From Crataegus laevigata (taxonomy: Eukaryota > Streptophyta > Magnoliopsida > Rosales > Rosaceae): a stretch of 64,000 nucleotides of DNA. The position numbers and the translations under genes were made by a program. Shown here piece by piece: positions 58,301 to 64,000 of the stretch. The stretch is taken from NCBI GenBank assembly GCA_963580275.1, contig OY756940.1, forward strand, positions 11,059,001 to 11,123,000. The letters run 5' to 3'. Positions within the stretch are counted from its first letter, which is position 1. Each line of letters opens with the position of its first letter. The notes under the pieces are model-generated. The model searched no databases. It saw nothing but the letters and a program-made list of their open reading frames with translations, and was not told where the DNA came from.

Positions 58301-61300
58301 GGTTAGGGTAGAGTAAATGATCGGATGTTTCCTGAATATACCAGGCAAAGCAGGAGGAAAACAAATAAGTAAAATCAGCACAAATATAATATACCTAAGT
58401 AGCAAAGTTATGACCTGTCTAGGTGTGAATATCACATTGCTAGCAACATAATAAAGAAAGATCTTTTGTCTGATAATTGTGAGTTAGCTTCTACCAGAAT
58501 TTCGAGACACAACTTATTGGACTGGACTTTCTATTTTGATTTTCTTATTAAAAAGCATGATATGCAGTTCTACCTCTGTTTCCACTTAATTTTCGGACAC
58601 GTCATATGTCACACAGGAAACTTGACTTTCATCAAGCGTTCTAGTAGTGATTATTTCTGCTACATAGAGGTTTACTCAGACTGGAGGAAGGATTTAAATT
58701 TTGTCTTGAAACTGGGGACAAATGTACACTACTGCCGAAGCTACGAGCCCCTTGTTTTTATTGTTTGATGAATGTAATTTTGAAATATGCAATTGCTATG
58801 TACTTTCTTTTGCATAATTCAGAGTCATATATTTAACTGTGGATAGATAATTCAGGCTTTAGAAACATAGATGAAAGGAAATTTCCTAACCTTAAACAAT
58901 CCATACTGAACATCAAAGGCTGCTCGAGTAATGTTCTCCATGAAGTCTTTGAAAATCCCGCCACCATCAATTCCAGCCTCCTCAACCCCAAATTCATTTA
59001 CAAACGTTACACGAATCTGCAAATTAAATAGACAGGTCAAAATGATAAGGCGGTTATTCTGGTATTGGATAAGAAAATGGGAGGAAAAGTGCTTGCAAAA
59101 ATAGGCAAGACTCTCCGAAAATTCAGTGCCTATTTGACCCCAAAGAGCACTCAGCAAAACAATACAAAGTAACTATTTTTGTTATTTGGTAGCATTTATA
59201 GAATTGTCAAAAACAATCCCAACCATAACCTCCATCTATTGCATGTATACAAATAAAAACAGATGCATTACCGGTCCCCGAAGATCATCTTCAGACAGGG
59301 CACTCATTTGATCATAAGCATCTTCCAAGATACGATCCCGCCGTATTCTGAATCGGTTTCTGGTGAATACAGAATTAGACTCATGTCTTTGTCTAGCTGC
59401 TGCCAATTGTGACTGACAAATTGGTTTGAATAAACTAATTAATTTTTTTTAAACATGATAAGACTTAAGTGCATATAGATTTGCATATTATTTTTCCTCT
59501 AACCACTTAAATACTTACAGTGAATATTTTAACTCTGCTTGTGAATGGTACCAGGAAGGGAGCTTGCTTCATGATGTCATTTGCCCGGGTATTTTCTATC
59601 ACAGCCTGAAAAATACAGACATTAAAACCAGTGCTAGCAAGATCTTGGTTCTAGGCACCTAGGAAATGTTTACCTGTGCAATAAAGAACTCATTGACACC
59701 ATCAGCATGAAAGTCACTGGGGGATGTGAATTCACGTCTATTGTTCCAATCTTGCAACTACACACAACAAATTGGAAAAAAAAAAAAAGTGTAAGATTTC
59801 CTGTCCATTGTATTGGGGGCATTTCTCAACAAAGAGAACCAAAAATCAGACAACCTGCAAAGGAGAGGGCAAACACAAAATGTACAATAAGAAGGGTATA
59901 TCCTTTTTCAATAAAACAGACGCAACACATAGCTCGTTGATACCTGGGAGAGGAGTTCAGAAGCTACAATGCTAACCCTATGTTGAATTAACTCCACAGG
60001 GTGCTTCTTATTAGAAGCGCTGGTTGTGACAGGTTTCACAGAATTAGTGGGAGCTGTAGGATTCACCCAAAGAAGTTGCCATAGGGCCTGCAGAAAAAAG
60101 GAGTCCGGATAATGCAACTATTCATTTGAAATTCAGAGTAAACATCACAGATCAACATTATGTGCAGAATTAGCAATTGATACAGTTTTGTACATCTTGT
60201 TTGCTAATGTCATACACAGAAAACAACTAATTACAGCCCTAAAGACTACATTTAGCCAAAGGATAACCACATGTCAGTTCCACAATGAACATCCTTCTTT
60301 TGATCATTTTACTACAGAATCACCTGTCTGAGTATGATAACTAGGCATCTGATATCCTTCAATGACAGTGGCTTCTCCTGCTCATAGAACTCCTCATTAT
60401 CAACTATTGTAAGCATGTGCCTGATCCATAACAAAAGGGAAATGAACGAATCAAAGGTAATCCTATCTCAAGCTGCTACGCAATACTCTAGGATCAACAC
60501 AGAAAACATAAAACTAACTTCACACCACTAAAATATATATAGACAAGATCCAAGCAAAATTAAGCAGGGACTATTACTTGTACACAGGACAGAATACAGC
60601 CAAAGGTAATAGCCAGCCAGGTGCATCTCCAGGCAGCAGATATGCCAACTGCTCAGACACTGACTGCCATTTCTGATTTTCGTGGCACCGTCTCATAAAA
60701 TTCCAAAGCACCGGAACAAGTTCCGTTCTATAAGCTAGTATAGTCATGATTCTCTCCAGAGGTAAGGTGTTGAAAGTAACATGCAGAAAAGCACAAGCCG
60801 CACCAACAGCTGACACCTCTTTATCATCAGGTCCGTGTTGCGAGCCACTGGCAAGTGAAATACCTCCAAACAAAACATTTGTCTGCTCAAAACATTAAAC
60901 AACAAATCTTGGTTGGAATTTAGAGTTAAAACAAATTGGCTTAATATAGATGTACTTGCATAGAAAATAGAAGTAGATAATCACAAGATGGCTTACTAAT
61001 TGCAGAAGAAAGCGCGGATCTATGGCATCACATATCTGTCGCTCTAAATCGTTATTTAAACAAACTTCCATTGCATCATCTCCTTCAATCATGTCATCAT
61101 CACCCATCAAATCTGAAATCACCATATGTATGTGCACATGTAATAGAGAATTTAAGTATATTACACACATTAAAAAAATTGAACAGAAGATTTTAGATGG
61201 AGACAACTTGGAAAAAATGAAACTATAAAAACAATAGTAAGAGGGGAATAAAATACAGTATTTGGAATGCAGACCTTCTTTGCTTTCTCTATTTGATGAT

Positions 61301-61418
61301 TTCATTGAAGGAAGGGCCTCCAACAAGAATGTTGCAACGCCAGCAAGGTCTAAAGCCTGATATTAGGGATCAAAGCCGTAAAAAAGGATGGATTATAAAT
61401 AAATAAATAAATAAATAA

Positions 61419-61463
<45 letters not shown>

Positions 61464-63746
61464 GTGTGCATGTGTGTAAGTGAGCAGAATGAAACTTTAC
61501 ACGAAGTACTAATGTACTATACATATTTATGAGAATAATTATCCATTATCAAAAACCTATCACTCGTACGAAGTTAATCACCATACGGCATACGTACTAC
61601 TTTTTCCCCATAGTATATCACAAAGTACACCTATTGCGAAAATTGAACCTAAGACCTCCCTAATTTCTAAGCACATAAATTTATGCAACAACTTGAACCA
61701 AAACATACTAAACAACCATAACATGGTACCATTTCTACTTCTGATAGCAGTCTGGTATTTACCATTTGAAATGAGCAGTCAATCTGAGATAAAGCGACTC
61801 CGGAAGATTCCAATATATTTCCAATAAGGCAGGCATAACCGGGTAACTCAATTGATGCATCTTTCGGCAGTACATCAGCATGACTTTTCACACAGAGTGC
61901 CATTTGATTAATGTAATGCTGGCTCAGCCCTTGTCTTGCAAAAACCTAAATGAAAAGAGATTATCTTAATTACAGAATGGTAGAAGCCCAGGAAATCTTA
62001 ATACAGTAAAAATAAAAATAAAAATAAAAAAAATAAAAAAAAAGAGGGCTTCAAAAGACATAGGTACCAAGCGATTCAAGTTTACCTCTCCTAAGTAGGG
62101 GAATAGCTTCCATAAAAAAGGAACTGTAAGAATTTGAGATGAAAAACTCCAATGTGGATCGATGTTTGGGCACGTACATGGCTCCTGACCAATGTGAGAA
62201 ATTACAACAGCAAGACTACGCTCCAACGAAGACACTCTGCCAATTGAGTTATGAGTCTTTATACTTTCCTGCACCCCATTACTCATAGGTTTAGGAAATG
62301 AGTTCACTCATGTGAATGCCAACATAAAGTAAATGACAGATCTCTGGAAACAGAAAGACTAGAAAAAATACATAACCACGTAAATTGAAAAAAAAAATTA
62401 AGGGAGAGCTTTCAGCTAACTTTCTATATTAATGGGAAAGCAGATTGGTGATTTAAAGCTAATTGAAGGCTGAGAAGGTGATTCTTTGTCATCACCCTTG
62501 TTCACTTCTGTTATAGATGTTCTGAGTCGCTTCTTTGCGAGAAACCTCAGTTTCAGGAATTAATATGATACGGAAATCTAAAGCTTGATAACTATGTTTG
62601 GGGTGGGGTGTAAGATTCACCATTAGGAATATTGTGTTAGTTTCCGCCCTATTAGGGAAATTGACAAGTCATCCAATCCTGTTACTGTTAAAAATTCTGT
62701 TACTGTTAAATAACTAAATGTAATTAGTTGAAATTAGTTGTGATATCTGTTGTGATTAGTTAGGACAGCTGTAAAGGTAGTTAGGGGTATCTATGTAAAT
62801 AGCCAAAGGGCTATATATATCTTCACAGTGTGTAAAGTCATTATTCAGTTAATACAATTGAAAACTTACTGAGAAAGTTTTCTGTTTCTTTACGCCCACA
62901 GCTTTATATGATGTTTTATAAGTTCAGCCTCTTAGAGAGAAGAATATACAGAAAACATTCTTGGTAATATTCTGTTGTGGTATCAGAGCCTATCTGATTT
63001 AGAGGAGGTTGTTCTAGGTTTTCTTTGAGTCTGACACATCATAGTAGAACTGTGGTGTCATGTTGCCAAAATCTTTTTCAGTATTCTTTTTTGTTGATTT
63101 TCTGGTTTCTTGGCTTCTCTTTGATCTGTCTTGGGGTTTCCAAATGTCAGAAAATTCAGAAATTTTTCCCATCAAATTGAATGTGAAGAACTCTTTTTCT
63201 TGGGAGTTTCAGTTTCGTATGTTTGTAAAGGGGTACGAGCTGTAAGGAAATATTGATGGATACGATCTGAAGCCAAATGCAGAAACTGATAATATCAAAG
63301 TTTGCTCAATAGGAGTCTCATGATGCCAAAATCAAGAAATCATTACCATAACATTAGAAACAGCCCTAGGACTAATAACTTTAGGGTACTGTTGACCAAG
63401 ATGAGGCCAAACCTTTATAGGTTTCCTTAATGGTTCATACTTCGTAAAAAGAATGGGGGTTTACTACATCATTTTTCTTTGAATTGTGATTTGGCTTATA
63501 GGGAAAGCCTCTCCTTAGAACAAAAGTTATTGCGTATGAACAAAGAGCTGGAATTAGATGCATACCTTTCCTGTAAAAATAATCTCTCTATACAGGACAA
63601 AAGCCTTTCTTTGCAAAAGATATCCAACTATCTCACAAGCCCATGGAAGCTTGGGATCTATCAATAAAACTAATGCTTCTAACAATAAAGTTGTTGGCAT
63701 GGTGGCCTCCTCAGGGGCTGCAAATAGTTGATCCTTCAACTGATTT
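55168..63746 (-). CDS. UPL6: UPL6-type HECT ubiquitin ligase, N-terminal part outside the window
   Basis: Twenty-two exons in the window (from 63746-63566 and 62268-62086 down to 55234-55168) encode 868 residues with all phases closing; the 5' exons lie beyond 64000. Identity rests on close resemblance to Arabidopsis UPL6 throughout, e.g. LLLEALVLLIDPKLPWACEI, HIGQEPCTCPNIDPHWSFSS, LPLERIMTILAYRTELV. The HECT domain runs from about 59412 to the end. It holds GVEEAGIDGGGIFKDFMENI, YPNPGSGMIHEQHLQFFHFL, NVITFIHLVANHRLNFQ and the catalytic Cys in TAATCMNLLKLPPY (exon 55377-55466). The protein ends DAGFDLS. It would accept ubiquitin from E2 on that Cys and pass it to substrates. The intron 62269-63565 carries an antisense copia fragment, and the last intron has a TA/CT microsatellite. 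Confidence 0.95.
55301..55370. repeat. Compound (TA)n(GA)n microsatellite in the last UPL6 intron
   Basis: About 13 TA units followed by about 22 GA units on the plus strand, reaching to within six bases of the exon at 55377. It occupies much of the 142-bp intron. Confidence 0.9.
57763..57816. repeat. Perfect 27-bp tandem duplication in a UPL6 intron
   Basis: A 27-bp unit starting TTAATTTCTTTAAACTGAGT occurs twice in direct succession (57763-57789, 57790-57816). Confidence 0.9.
61403..61460. repeat. (AAAT)n(TA)n microsatellite in a UPL6 intron
   Basis: Several AAAT units pass into about 18 TA units, in the intron between exons 61356-61275 and 61945-61763. Confidence 0.9.
62978..62990 (+). 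other. tRNA-Met primer-binding site
   Basis: TGGTATCAGAGCC is complementary to the 3' end of plant initiator tRNA-Met. It directly follows the LTR of the intronic copia fragment and fixes its strand and identity. Confidence 0.85.
63144..63245 (+). pseudogene. N-terminal fragment of copia gag
   Basis: Thirty-three codons match the start of plant copia gag (KLN.KN..SWEFQFRMFVKG motif) and end in TAA where the family usually has a Trp-Gly. The downstream text GNIDGYDLKP is in the same frame, so the stop is a point or short change. The rest of gag is lost. Confidence 0.75.
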
Positions 63747-64000
63747 CTGTCCAATAACACAGTTCAGTACGCAACTATGGGTATCAAGCAACTCAAAAAC
63801 CATATATGTATTGGACATCAGACACCAACAAAACCATAGAACTATAGGTTCATATCCCACTTCTAAAACAAATTTGCAGATGACTACTTTCTAGCATGCA
63901 TGAAAGTTAGTGAAACACAAATCGGCAAGTCCCTCTAACCCAACAACCAGAACAACAGAATTAGTTAAGCCACAAGTAAAGTGTACAGTATGACATACAC
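63747..64000. other. Intron of UPL6 continuing past the window edge
   Basis: No further UPL6 exon could be read in this stretch on the minus strand. Confidence 0.6.

Larger units (their letters stand above)
62635..63300 (+). mobile_element. Truncated copia element (LTR, PBS, gag start) antisense in a UPL6 intron
   Basis: A putative LTR begins TGTTAG near 62635 and ends in the 62957-62977 region; it contains a TATATATA stretch near 62812. The tRNA-Met primer-binding site TGGTATCAGAGCC is at 62978-62990. A gag start at ATG 63144 reads MSENSEIFPIKLNV.NSFSWE before a stop at 63243-63245, and the frame continues in recognisable gag text for about 20 codons. No pol and no second LTR are present before the next UPL6 exon at 63566, so the element is truncated. 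It lies opposite to the host gene. Confidence 0.8.

Noticed and set aside
58466..58768. 100-codon plus-strand open frame inside UPL6
   Set aside because: It lies in an intron, antisense to UPL6, with no family resemblance or supporting signals.
61560..61700. SINE-like AATTGAACCTAAGACCTCC in a UPL6 intron
   Set aside because: Only the short B-box-like piece is similar to the SINEs at 35018 and 37502; no head, tail or duplication could be seen.

Overview
This is a nuclear window from a flowering plant. The genes are intron-rich with GT-AG junctions and AT-rich introns, and they include plastid- and mitochondrion-targeted proteins. Plant LINE, Ty1/copia, SINE and MITE families lie between them. 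Gene content points to a rosid eudicot. A woody Rosaceae such as apple or pear is my guess from the look of the repeats, not something the sequence proves.

Layout. 1-6372 holds a decayed Ty1/copia element (leader with serial hairpins, gag, protease, integrase, RT/RNase H, putative 3' LTR); its 5' LTR is not in the window. 7586-10593 (+) is a GALT1-type beta-1,3-galactosyltransferase with a galectin domain. 10594-16124 has no gene, but it has a GC-rich TIR MITE, a 626-bp foldback element and one copy of a small hAT-like MITE. 16125-22251 is an essentially full-length L1-type LINE with a 16-bp target-site duplication, an ORF1/ORF2 ATGA overlap and three in-frame stops in ORF2. 23120-24975 (+) is a PP2C phosphatase, followed by mitochondrial dihydrolipoamide dehydrogenase (26090-28132, +). 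On the minus strand come an SWC5/BCNT chromatin-remodelling subunit (28938-31311), an HS1-type A/B-barrel stress protein (33460-34826) flanked by two degenerate copies of its own first exon, and a galactinol synthase (38433-40376). Between HS1 and galactinol synthase lies a nest of TIR elements and SINEs (35018-37693). A tRNA-Gly(GCC) gene (43968-44038, -), plastid ribosomal protein S1 (44885-47381, +), NEMF/Rqc2 (47659-53731, -) and the 3' part of a UPL6-type HECT ubiquitin ligase (55168 to beyond 64000, -) complete the window. One UPL6 intron carries a truncated antisense copia LTR with primer-binding site and gag start.

Exon structures were built by reading splice junctions and checking that the reading phase closes. 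It closes for all ten protein genes: 631, 395, 510, 274, 109, 327, 412 and 1162 aa for the complete ones between GALT1 and NEMF, and 868 aa for the visible part of UPL6. The genes do not form one pathway. They are a typical plant housekeeping and stress neighbourhood covering Golgi glycosylation, dephosphorylation, mitochondrial 2-oxoacid dehydrogenase, H2A.Z deposition, raffinose-family oligosaccharide synthesis, plastid translation, ribosome quality control and ubiquitination. From memory of Arabidopsis gene numbers, they look like two Arabidopsis blocks interleaved (around At3g17205-17250 and At5g30490-30510), an ancestral order later split there. I did not find a convincing undescribed biological system. 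The most interesting structures are the nested TIR/SINE cluster, the HS1 exon-1 copies, the intronic minisatellite in galactinol synthase, and the recurrent GA/CT tracts at gene starts.
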